DNA of 64,000 nucleotides from Paraburkholderia dinghuensis (lineage in GTDB: Bacteria; Pseudomonadota; Gammaproteobacteria; Burkholderiales; Burkholderiaceae): contig NZ_RQIS01000007.1 of assembly GCF_003837865.1 (NCBI RefSeq), positions 62,001 to 126,000 on the forward strand, given 5' to 3'. Positions 45,031 through 52,537 of this stretch are shown piece by piece. A program made the position numbers and the translations under genes. The notes beneath the pieces were generated by a model. That model made no database searches and had not been told where the DNA came from. It worked only from the letters and a program-made list of their open reading frames with translations. Within the stretch, counting starts at the first letter, position 1. Every line of letters starts with the position of its first letter.

Positions 45031-45672
45031 TCACCAGCGCAACAGCTTCGGCCCGAGCCACGCACCAATGGCAGCCGGAATTGCCATCCCGAGCACATAC
45101 CAGACGGCCCAGAACGGCACGGCCATCTCGGGACAGTGCAGGCAGTAGGCGAGCGTGGCCGTGGCGCTCGCGAGCAGCCCGCCTGCGAAGCCGGCGGCGC
45201 GCAGGCGTGTTGGCGCAAGGCCGCGCAGCGCCCAGATCACGGCGATGAACGATGGCACCGAAAGCAACGTGATGTTGAGCGGGCACCCGCGCCATGTCTG
45301 CCCCATGACGAGCGGCAGGCGTGTGTCGGGCGGCGCAAGCCAGAGGAGCACGAGCGCGCCGATCCACACGGCGGCCACCGGCCACGCCGTGGCGGCCCAC
45401 GCGATACCTGCCTTGCCGGCGGGCCGTGCGAGGCGCGCAGTGACCAGGAGCGCACCCAGTGCGATGAAAAACGGTAGCGCGATCTTGAACCAGAATATCG
45501 GCGTTGCGGCAACCGTCGCGATGTCGTCGCGCACGCCGAAGACGAGCGACATCAGCAGCGTAGAACCCGCGCCGCCCGTGATCAGCGCCCAGCCGAAGCG
45601 GCGCGCAACCACGTGACGATCCACGGGCGCCGCGCCGGTGGCAAGCAATGTAATCAGGTCCTCTGTTTTCAT
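45031..45672 (-). CDS. nrsF: NrsF-like (DUF1109) membrane anti-sigma factor
   Basis: 213 residues with six hydrophobic segments and a short cytoplasmic N-terminus ([13 protein letters not shown]). The C-terminal block [16 protein letters not shown] contains the paired cysteines typical of DUF1109 anti-sigma factors. In Caulobacter NrsF sequesters the ECF factor SigF at the membrane until metal or oxidative stress. The ATG overlaps the sigma gene stop (45669-45672), the normal sigma/anti-sigma arrangement. A Cys at WRGCPLN may also take part in sensing (inference). Confidence 0.87.
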   Translation of the reverse strand: MKTEDLITLLATGAAPVDRHVVARRFGWALITGGAGSTLLMSLVFGVRDDIATVAATPIFWFKIALPFFIALGALLVTARLARPAGKAGIAWAATAWPVAAVWIGALVLLWLAPPDTRLPLVMGQTWRGCPLNITLLSVPSFIAVIWALRGLAPTRLRAAGFAGGLLASATATLAYCLHCPEMAVPFWAVWYVLGMAIPAAIGAWLGPKLLRW

Positions 45673-46241
45673 GATGCGTTCTGAAACTTCATGGCGAGCG
45701 CCTTGAGTCCGCGGTGCACGCCTACTTTCACGGCCGACTCGGAAAGCCCGGTCAGTTTCGCCGTCTCCGTCACCGAAAGGCCTTGCAACTTCACGTGCAC
45801 GATCGGCAGACGCTGGCGGTCGGGCAACTGTTCGAGCAGCTTGCCCAGATCGCGGCTCGCGTCGGCGGCCTCGGTGTCGGAAGTCGCAAAGATCTCCAGT
45901 TCTTCATCGAGCGGTGTCTGCAACGCCTCACGTCGCGAGCGCGCGCGGAAAAAGTCGGCCAGCTTGTAGCGAGCAATGGCATGGACCCACGCGGTAAGCG
46001 GTTCGTCCGGTCGCCACGTGGCTCGCCCGTTGTGCACGGCCAGCAGGATTTCCTGCACCAGATCCTCGACGTCGTCCTGTAGCGCGTAGAGGCGTTTGCG
46101 CAGGAAGCCGCGCAGGTGCGCGCTCAGATCGGCGAGAAATGCGTGATAAGCGTTCGCGTCGCCGTTGAGTCCACGCACGAACAGGGCCTTCAGCCGTTCC
46201 TCTGTTTTGCGCACAGCCTCACTGTCCGTAGTTCGGTTCAT
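45669..46241 (-). CDS. sigF: ECF sigma factor, SigF-like
   Basis: 190 residues. Region 2 ([21 protein letters not shown], then [18 protein letters not shown]) binds core and the -10 element. Region 4 ([18 protein letters not shown], then [16 protein letters not shown]) reads the -35. There is no anti-sigma domain in the chain, as the next gene supplies it. The assignment to the SigF/NrsF group rests on the DUF1109 partner and on the bufferin operon beyond the oxygenase-like gene. A GGAG precedes the ATG. A promoter-like element overlaps this start, so a shorter product from an internal GTG is possible. Confidence 0.87.
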   Translation of the reverse strand: MNRTTDSEAVRKTEERLKALFVRGLNGDANAYHAFLADLSAHLRGFLRKRLYALQDDVEDLVQEILLAVHNGRATWRPDEPLTAWVHAIARYKLADFFRARSRREALQTPLDEELEIFATSDTEAADASRDLGKLLEQLPDRQRLPIVHVKLQGLSVTETAKLTGLSESAVKVGVHRGLKALAMKFQNAS

Positions 46242-46257
46242 TGCGAACTCCGGTTAC
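46232..46257 (-). promoter_or_regulatory. SigF-type promoter motif over the sigF start
   Basis: Exact GTAACC (46257-46252), 16-base spacer, CGAA (46235-46232) on the minus strand. The same element stands before the bufferin operon. The spacer contains the ribosome site and start codon of the annotated sigma gene, so RNA from here would start inside the gene. Confidence 0.55.
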
Positions 46258-46308
46258 AGCGTGGACGAAACAAAGTGCGGGTGTTGACGCAACGCAGCGC
46301 AACGCGCG

Positions 46309-46611
46309 TCAGGCTGGCAGCTTGTCCGCGAGGACATCGGCGCGACGGATCTGCGGCGCTTGCGCGAGCAACTCCGCGGCGTTTGCCATCAGCGCGGCGG
46401 CTACCTTGCCGCTCAGATGCGCGTCGCGGCCGGCTTCGTCATCGAAGGCGTCGAAGATTGCAAACGTCTGTTCGTCGAAGCGTACCCCGAACCATGCGCG
46501 CGTCGCGGGTTCGGCATCGACGAGCGGTTTTGCACCAGCCAGAAAGGCGGCCAGTTCGTTTTCCTTGCCGGGACGGGCTTTCAGTTCGACGTATAGCGCG
46601 TGGCGGGTCAT
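46309..46611 (-). CDS. ABM-domain (putative quinol monooxygenase) protein
   Basis: 100 residues, single antibiotic-biosynthesis-monooxygenase ferredoxin-like fold. [20 protein letters not shown] and [27 protein letters not shown] are the typical strands, and the last helix is near LLAQAP. Proteins of this size form dimers and are annotated as quinol monooxygenases such as YgiN. The gene is 67 bp upstream of the sigma factor on the same strand, so it could be transcribed together with sigF and nrsF. Direct function is uncertain. Confidence 0.8.
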   Translation of the reverse strand: MTRHALYVELKARPGKENELAAFLAGAKPLVDAEPATRAWFGVRFDEQTFAIFDAFDDEAGRDAHLSGKVAAALMANAAELLAQAPQIRRADVLADKLPA

Positions 46612-46965
46612 GGCGATGCTCCGGTGACGGGGTGGGGAAACATCATCATCAATAGTCGCGGTCGTTCGAGTCGTTCGTCAAGTGCGGGCTGTTCAGCTTT
46701 TTTCTTTCCGATGGCTTTCGGTCGCGGCGTCAGGGTACTTGTGCGTCGATTGTGTGTCGATTGTGCACGCCACTCGTTCGGCGTTCGCTTTCAGTTACAG
46801 CGCGCCGCAAAAATAAATCTCGATGAAAACGCGCATTTCGATGTAACCGCTGCACGCGCTACGCCGAATTTACAGGCAGATCGCTCGTGCAACGATCGCG
46901 AAGCCGAGGACGATCTGGATACTGTCCGATTTTCAACGCGATTTTCAATCGATGGAGTTCATATC
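46612..46965. other. Divergent promoter region of the bufferin operon
   Basis: 354 bp with no gene, apart from open frames without start signals. It contains the SigF-type promoter at 46843-46868 and an approximately 90-nt leader before the DUF2282 gene. Confidence 0.6.
46843..46868 (+). promoter_or_regulatory. SigF-type promoter of the bufferin operon
   Basis: Exact GTAACC (46843-46848), 16-base spacer, CGAA (46865-46868). This is the motif known for SigF of Caulobacter. Transcription would start near 46875, about 90 nt before the DUF2282 start. Confidence 0.75.
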
Positions 46966-47238
46966 ATGAGCACGCTTAAAGTGTCTGCAGCCGCCATTAT
47001 TCTCGCAACGCTCGCCTCGGGCGCCACCGTTGCACAGGCTCAGGGTGGTGGCGTCGAAAAGTGTTACGGCGTCGCTATGGCCGGCCACAACGACTGCAAG
47101 GCGGGCGCCGGGACGACCTGTGCCGGTTCGCAGAAAATGGATTACGACGGCATGCACTGGAAGAACGTCCCGACCGGTACTTGCACGACGATCACGACGC
47201 CGAAGGGCCACGGCTCGCTCGCGCCGATGGAATCCTGA
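46966..47238 (+). CDS. bufA: BufA-type bufferin precursor (DUF2282)
   Basis: 90 residues. A signal peptide ends near ATVAQAQ (about residue 25). The mature part has four cysteines, [18 protein letters not shown] and GTCTTI, in the conserved DUF2282 spacing, with a Gly-rich, His-containing tail. DUF2282 proteins are substrates of DUF692/DUF2063 enzyme pairs. In bufferins, cysteines are converted to thiooxazoles that bind copper in the periplasm. It is first in a four-gene operon, behind a SigF-type promoter and a GGAG ribosome site. Confidence 0.85.
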   Translation: MSTLKVSAAAIILATLASGATVAQAQGGGVEKCYGVAMAGHNDCKAGAGTTCAGSQKMDYDGMHWKNVPTGTCTTITTPKGHGSLAPMES

Positions 47239-47258
47239 CGCACCGCCGCCCGACGATC

Positions 47259-48101
47259 ATGGAAACGTCAGCCGAATGCGGCGCCGGACTCGGCCTCAAG
47301 CCGCAGCACTTCGACGAAGCGCGCAAGTGCGATGCGCCCGGCTTGTGGTTCGAGGTGCACCCCGAAAACTACATGGTCGCGGGCGGCCCACGAATCGCGT
47401 GGCTCGACGCGGTGCGCGAGCGGCATGCACTGTCGTTGCACGGCGTGTCGATGTCGCTCGCCGCTGATCGCGCGCCGGACACGACGCATCTGCGGCGCCT
47501 GCGCGCGCTCGCGGATCGCGTGCAGCCCGCACTCGTGTCAGAGCATCTGGCGTGGTCCGCGTGGGGCGGCCACTACCATCCGGACCTGCTGCCGTTCCCG
47601 CGAAACGGCGCAGCGCTCTCGCGCATCGCGGCGAATATCGCGTGCGCGCAGGACGTACTGGGGCGGCGCATCGCCATTGAAAATCCCTCGCACTATCTGC
47701 GCGTCGAGGGGCACGAGTGGAGTGAGCAGGCTTTTCTCGCCGAACTGGTGCAGCGAACGGGGTGCGGATTGCTGCTCGACGTGAACAACGTCTACGTGAG
47801 CGCGCGGAACATGGGCTTCGATGCAATTGAATGGCTCGACGCCTTCCCAGGCGAGGCCGTCACGGAGATTCACCTCGCGGGTCACAGCGTCGATGTGAAT
47901 TCGCAGCCGCCACTCCTGATCGACTCGCACGACGCGCCCATAGCCGACCCCGTATGGGCACTCTATCGGCACGTAATTGACCGCATCGGGCCGCGCCCCA
48001 CGCTGATCGAGCGCGACGAGCACATCCCCGCATTCCCGGTGCTGTTAGCCGAGCGCGCACGTGCGCAGGCGATCCTGGCGAGCGCGGAGGTGGCGGCATG
48101 A
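47259..48101 (+). CDS. bufB: DUF692 multinuclear iron enzyme (MbnB/BufB-like)
   Basis: 280 residues, TIM-barrel DUF692. Expected metal-ligand and conserved segments: GLGLKPQHFDE, WFEVHPENYM, LSLHGVSMSL, LVSEHLAWSA, IAIENPSHYL, CGLLLDVNNVYVSA, EIHLAGHSVD, LIDSHDAP and LIERDEHIP. MbnB and TglH are characterised members that oxidise peptidyl cysteines with an iron cluster. Here the target is the DUF2282 peptide encoded 20 bp upstream. The following gene starts inside its stop (ATGA), as usual for the enzyme/partner pair. It is a few residues shorter at the N-terminus than many relatives, so an upstream start cannot be excluded. Confidence 0.87.
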   Translation: METSAECGAGLGLKPQHFDEARKCDAPGLWFEVHPENYMVAGGPRIAWLDAVRERHALSLHGVSMSLAADRAPDTTHLRRLRALADRVQPALVSEHLAWSAWGGHYHPDLLPFPRNGAALSRIAANIACAQDVLGRRIAIENPSHYLRVEGHEWSEQAFLAELVQRTGCGLLLDVNNVYVSARNMGFDAIEWLDAFPGEAVTEIHLAGHSVDVNSQPPLLIDSHDAPIADPVWALYRHVIDRIGPRPTLIERDEHIPAFPVLLAERARAQAILASAEVAA

Positions 48102-48892
48102 ACACCTCGCTGGCGGCTTTCCAGGAGGGCTTCGTTCGCGCGCTGTATGGCGCTCCGGCAAACGATCCGCGTGCGGCCGCGGTCGCGTCGCAGCCTGGGT
48201 TTGCCGTCTATCGCAACACGGTGATCAAAGGTTGCGTCGACGCCTTGCAGGCGAATTTTCCGACCGTTCTGCAACTCGTCGGCGCGGATTTTTTTCGCGC
48301 AGCAGCGGCCATCTATGCGCAGAACACGCCGCCCGACGATGCGCGTCTGCTGTTCTACGGCGCGACGTTTGCAGCGTTTCTCGAAGCCTTCGAACCGGCG
48401 CGCGAACTGACTTATCTCTCCGGTGTGGCGCGCCTCGACCGTCTGTGGATAGAGGCGCATGTCGCACGCGATGAGACTGCGCTCGCTTCCGCCGACGTCG
48501 CGTGTCTTTCGCCGGAGGCTTTCATGCGCACAGTCCTGCGTCCGCACGCGAGTGCGCGCTGGGTGTGGTTCGACGCGCAACCGGTCTATACGATTTGGCG
48601 TGCGCACCGCGAAGCTGTGGCGTTGCCCGACCAACTCGACTGGCGCGGCGAGGGCGCATTGCTGCTGCGCACGGGCGGCAACGTGACGTGGCGAGCGCTC
48701 GGAAAGGGCGGCTGTGCGCTGCTCGACGCGTGCGCGGCGGGGGCCCCAATGGGCGAGGCACTCGAGCGCGCGCTCGGCATCGAGCCGGATCTCGATCTGG
48801 CGAGCCTCATGGCCGCGTTGTTTGCCGATGGCGCGTTTGGCGCCGCCATCACTGGCCCTGATAAGGGGCATTTCGAATCGAACGGAGACTGA
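48098..48892 (+). CDS. bufC: DUF2063 partner protein (BufC/MbnC-like)
   Basis: 264 residues, no signal peptide. The N-terminal DUF2063 domain carries the family phrases [28 protein letters not shown] and [13 protein letters not shown]. The rest is a MbnC-like recognition domain that binds the substrate leader and presents it to DUF692. The 4-bp overlap with bufB indicates that both are made in equal amounts. It is third in the operon and followed by a DoxX gene after one base. Confidence 0.85.
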   Translation: MNTSLAAFQEGFVRALYGAPANDPRAAAVASQPGFAVYRNTVIKGCVDALQANFPTVLQLVGADFFRAAAAIYAQNTPPDDARLLFYGATFAAFLEAFEPARELTYLSGVARLDRLWIEAHVARDETALASADVACLSPEAFMRTVLRPHASARWVWFDAQPVYTIWRAHREAVALPDQLDWRGEGALLLRTGGNVTWRALGKGGCALLDACAAGAPMGEALERALGIEPDLDLASLMAALFADGAFGAAITGPDKGHFESNGD

Positions 48893-48893
48893 A

Positions 48894-49367
48894 ATGGACA
48901 CGATCCGCATCATCGCTGCTTCGCCGCTCACGCATTTGCGCGCGGGCTGGAATGCCGCCGCCGATCTGGTCAGCCGATGCATCGGACACTCGCTGCTCGC
49001 GCTGATTTGCCGTGTTTCTATTGCAGCGATCTTTTTCATGTCGGGCCGCACGAAGGTGACCGGCTTTTTGACGATCACGCAGGGCACATACGCGCTCTTT
49101 CGCGACGAATACAAAATCCCTCTTATTCCGCCGGAGATTGCGGCACATATCGCCGCGTACTCGGAGCACCTCTTCTCGTTGCTGCTCGTGCTGGGCCTGT
49201 TCACGCGGGGCGCGGCGCTCGCCTTGCTTGGGATGACAACGGTGATCGAGGTGTTCGTCTATCCCGACGCATGGCCGACGCATCTTTCGTGGGCCGGTCT
49301 GTTGCTCTACATGATCGCTCGCGGTGGCGGCTGGCTGTCGCTGGATCAGGCGCTCGGCGTCAAATAG
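48894..49367 (+). CDS. bufD: DoxX family membrane protein (BufD-like)
   Basis: 157 residues, four hydrophobic segments. DoxX pattern: [37 protein letters not shown] and [13 protein letters not shown]. DoxX proteins close the bufferin and related SigF-controlled operons and are proposed to exchange electrons with quinones. That role is inferred from the family, not shown by sequence. The start lies 1 bp after the DUF2063 stop, with a GGAG about eight bases upstream, so it is the last gene of the transcript. Confidence 0.82.
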   Translation: MDTIRIIAASPLTHLRAGWNAAADLVSRCIGHSLLALICRVSIAAIFFMSGRTKVTGFLTITQGTYALFRDEYKIPLIPPEIAAHIAAYSEHLFSLLLVLGLFTRGAALALLGMTTVIEVFVYPDAWPTHLSWAGLLLYMIARGGGWLSLDQALGVK

Positions 49368-50184
49368 GTGGGGTTATACCGTATAACAGCTCGCAGTAAA
49401 TCGCAGATATATTGCACTGCGAAATAAAAGCCAGTGTCCGGAAAATTGTGTCATTCGCGCGAAGCCACGGTCCTCCGTTGTCGCGATACGCGTTTCGCGC
49501 GTTACTGTGCGCGTCGCGATTTCATGACGGACTGGCGCGTGCCGAATCACACGTTATGCGTAATGAATCGCTCGACGTCGCCAACCTTAACTCGAACTCG
49601 TTATCCGAGAAATTTCTCGATGCGACGCGCATATTTGCGGGCGAGAAGTCGATAGTCTCATCTCATTTTTCACGGATAATTATCAAACTTGCATCTGACG
49701 CGAAGCACTACGTTCCACCCGGAACGTAGTGCTTCGCGCTTGGCTGGCGCAGCTATGCCGGTGTACCCGTTGCATCGTCAGTGCGCATCTTCCTTCGTCA
49801 ACACTGGCGATCACGAGAGGCGGGATTCGTGCGGATGTTGGGGCGTCCGTTCATGGTGGCCAACGGCCGCGAGCGATATTGCCGTTTTCGCTCGGCCGGG
49901 CTGGCTTCATGACGCCGCTGCGCGGCCTCGCGCACGTCCGCTCCGTATTTACGAACTCACACTGGTGCTGCAGGCATGAATTCCGTCTGTCGCGCATCGC
50001 GATGGACGCTGTCGTCCGTCTTCGTTTTATCCGTTTTTTTCAGCCTGTGACCGGGGCGCCACGCACGATGTTTCATCGCGCGTGGCGCTGCCGCATGGGC
50101 GTTTTTTCGGCCAGCCATTCCCACGAAATTCCAGACACACGCTTCACCTGAGGGATGGCGGTCTTTAACCACAAGGAGAGTGAA
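49368..50184. other. Gene-free stretch between bufferin and signalling loci
   Basis: About 817 bp without a credible gene. It has an inverted repeat GTTATA-CCG-TATAAC at 49373-49387 just behind the DoxX stop and a perfect long hairpin at 49699-49738. The synthase promoter should lie in its right part. An AAGGAG at 50173-50178 sets the synthase start. Confidence 0.55.
49699..49738. repeat. Perfect 18-bp inverted repeat with 4-base loop
   Basis: Arms 49699-49716 and 49721-49738 are exact reverse complements (the left arm begins CGCGAAGCACTACG) around the loop ACCC. No T-run follows on either strand, so a simple terminator is unlikely. It could be a protein-binding cruciform, a processed RNA hairpin or the relic of a mobile element. 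Confidence 0.85.
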
Positions 50185-51489
50185 ATGAAAGTTGCTAACA
50201 ACTGGAATCGTGCACGTAACAACGACGCAGCATTGCCGGCGTTTGTCACAACCCGCGTCGAGCGCTATTACAGGGAGCGCGTGCAGCAGACCTGGGCTGG
50301 CGGGAACATCATGCGGGGACGCATACCGGGGAGCGATGCGCTGCAACTTTCGAGCAACGACTATCTGTCGATCGCGCGCCATCCCGAGATTATCGACGCG
50401 GTGTGCGCAAGCATGCGGGCCGAAGGCAACGGTATTCTGATGTCGGGCGTTTTCCTTCACGGCGACGATTGTCCGCAACTGCAGCTGGAAAACCGGTTTG
50501 CCGCGTATATGCACGCGCCAGCCGGAGTTTTGTGCCAGTCGGGTTATGCAGCCAATACAGGGCTCATCCAGTCGATTGCGAATGACAAGACGCCGGTCTA
50601 CATCGACATGATGGCGCACGCGTCGCTGTGGGAAGGCATTCGCAGTGCCGGGGCACGCGCGATCAGCTTCCTTCACAACGACGTCGATCATCTCGAGCAA
50701 CGCATTCAGCGCAATGGCCCCGGCGTCGTGATCGTCGATTCGGTATACAGCACGAGCGGCAGCATCGCGCCGCTCGCCGCCATCGCAGACCTCTGCGCGG
50801 AGCACGACTGCGTGTTCGTGGTCGACGAATCGCATTCACTCGGAACGCACGGGCTGCACGGTGCCGGGCTCGTCGTCGAACTGGGGCTCACTGACCGTGT
50901 CCACTTCCGCACCGCCAGTCTCGCCAAGGCGTTTGCGGGCCGTGCCGGATTCGTCGCCTGCTCGGAGCGATTTCACGAGTACTTCAAGTTCGAGGCGCTG
51001 CCCGCGATCTTCAGCTCGACGCTGCTGCCGCACGAAGTAGCGGGGTTCGCGGCTACGCTCGACGTGATCGAACGCGACGACTGGCGGCGCATGCGGCTTG
51101 CCTCGAATGCGCACTATCTGCGCATGCGGCTCACGGAACTCGGCTACAACCTCAACGGCAGCGAGGCCCAGATCATTGCGCTCGAAGCGGGCCCCGAACA
51201 GCAGACCATCGTGTTGCGCGATGCGCTCGAAGCGCGCGGCATCTTCGGTTCCATCTTCTGTGCGCCCGCGACGGCGCAGAACCGGTCGATTGTGCGGTTT
51301 TCGGTGAATGCTGCGCTCTCGGATCAGGAACTGGAGCGAATCGTCGAGGTGTGCGACGAGATCCGCGATGAGGTTGATATGTGGAACTGGCCGTCCACGC
51401 GGCGTCTGGCTACGCGCGGTGCGTCCCGCATGCGCGTGCGTCAGGCGCAGCCTGCGGTGGGCATGGCGATGGAGGCCGTGCTGGCCTGA
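50185..51489 (+). CDS. lqsA: Alpha-hydroxyketone autoinducer synthase (LqsA/CqsA/JqsA family)
   Basis: 434 residues. The ATG at 50185 follows AAGGAG by six bases and is preferred to 50155. It is a PLP-dependent alpha-oxoamine synthase-type enzyme: the substrate region GYAANTGLIQS, FVVDESHSLGTHG with the aspartate and histidine for PLP, and TASLAKAFAGR with the Schiff-base lysine at about residue 248. Biotin-type AONS enzymes share the fold, but the adjacent LqsS-like kinase and LqsR-like regulator identify the CqsA branch, which makes 3-hydroxy-alkan-4-one type signals. About 40 residues beyond the usual length lie at the C-terminus. The chain length of the product is not predictable. Confidence 0.82.
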   Translation: MKVANNWNRARNNDAALPAFVTTRVERYYRERVQQTWAGGNIMRGRIPGSDALQLSSNDYLSIARHPEIIDAVCASMRAEGNGILMSGVFLHGDDCPQLQLENRFAAYMHAPAGVLCQSGYAANTGLIQSIANDKTPVYIDMMAHASLWEGIRSAGARAISFLHNDVDHLEQRIQRNGPGVVIVDSVYSTSGSIAPLAAIADLCAEHDCVFVVDESHSLGTHGLHGAGLVVELGLTDRVHFRTASLAKAFAGRAGFVACSERFHEYFKFEALPAIFSSTLLPHEVAGFAATLDVIERDDWRRMRLASNAHYLRMRLTELGYNLNGSEAQIIALEAGPEQQTIVLRDALEARGIFGSIFCAPATAQNRSIVRFSVNAALSDQELERIVEVCDEIRDEVDMWNWPSTRRLATRGASRMRVRQAQPAVGMAMEAVLA

Positions 51490-51523
51490 TGGCAGCGCGG
51501 CGTGGGACCGCCTTGCGCGAGTC

Positions 51524-52537
51524 TCACGCCGCCGGCACTTCGCCGTCCAGCTGGTGCAGATACGTGTCGTAGGGGAGGACCGTATCGAGCGCCAGCCCCG
51601 CTGGCTGTTTCACGATCGCATACGTATAGCGGCGCTCGCCGGTGAATACCGAGGCGGGATGCATGTACTGCTGCCACTCGGTGCACTGCGCCGGGTAGTA
51701 GCCGTCCGTGCGCCAGAAGTAGGGCACGCTGCGATGGCTGTCGAGTTCGGCCAGGAAGCTTTCCGGCGCGCCCTGTTCTACGGCGATCTCGCGCACGCCG
51801 CGCAGTGTTTCGTCGGTATGGATCACGAGCAGGTACGCCGTGCCCGCTTCATCGACCATCAGGAGGCCGTGCGGCTGATACGTGAGGTAGTGCTCGACAA
51901 TGCCAAGCGACTTGAATATGTCGTTCACATGCCCGGCCAGCGCGCTGTCCTTGAGAAAGCGATATTCCGCAACGCAGAGCGCATCGCGGACCGAGGCGCC
52001 CGCGTGTTCGAAATACGCGTCCTGCATGTCGCGGATCGCCTGATTGAGCGCCTCGTCGGCATCGACTTCATGCTTGCGGATAAAGCGGTCGATAAGTCCC
52101 TCGTTAAAGCTGCGCACGGCAACGCGTTCGTCTGCCTTGCCGGTGAGCATGATCTTCTTCACCGTGGGATCGGTGATGCGTCGGCAAAACTCCAGTCCGT
52201 TCAGCTCCGGCATGTCGTAATCGACCACTACAACCGATACGGATTCGAAGCGCCCGGGCTGATGCACGAGGCTGCGGATCGCATCCACGCGCATCGCGAC
52301 AACCTGTTGCGCATCGTTTTCCTCGGTCCGATCGAGATACGGACTGAATATGTGTTCGGCGGCCTGATGCTGCGCGGGGCGTTCATTCAGGAATTTCAGC
52401 GCCTCCACCGGAGAACCGAACATGCGGAATGCCAGCAGCGGATCGAGCTGGAGACTCAGGTTCGCCAGAAACGCCGTGCTGTCGTCGACAAAGGCGACAG
52501 TGGTGGGGTACGCGAACGGTTTGATGGCTTTCGTCAT
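51524..52537 (-). CDS. lqsR: LqsR-like response regulator
   Basis: 337 residues. The first 160 residues form a receiver domain with acidic pair in VAFVDDSTAF, an insertion of about 45 residues, phospho-acceptor D106 in VVVDYDMPELNG, IMLTGKAD and the switch lysine in RFIRKHEV. The C-terminal 170 residues have no HTH and match the LqsR/JqsR output domain of unknown fold (HLTYQ-like YLTYQPHGLL, LVIHTDETL). It is co-expressed with the sensor kinase (ATGA overlap at 52534-52537) and faces the synthase convergently with 34 bp between stops. Regulation downstream of LqsR homologues is indirect, so the targets are unknown. Confidence 0.8.
   Translation of the reverse strand: MTKAIKPFAYPTTVAFVDDSTAFLANLSLQLDPLLAFRMFGSPVEALKFLNERPAQHQAAEHIFSPYLDRTEENDAQQVVAMRVDAIRSLVHQPGRFESVSVVVVDYDMPELNGLEFCRRITDPTVKKIMLTGKADERVAVRSFNEGLIDRFIRKHEVDADEALNQAIRDMQDAYFEHAGASVRDALCVAEYRFLKDSALAGHVNDIFKSLGIVEHYLTYQPHGLLMVDEAGTAYLLVIHTDETLRGVREIAVEQGAPESFLAELDSHRSVPYFWRTDGYYPAQCTEWQQYMHPASVFTGERRYTYAIVKQPAGLALDTVLPYDTYLHQLDGEVPAA

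Noticed and set aside
49373..49387. GTTATA-CCG-TATAAC as terminator of the bufferin operon
   Set aside because: The stem is only 6 AT-rich bp and no T-run follows. It is noted within the intergenic feature but not called a terminator.
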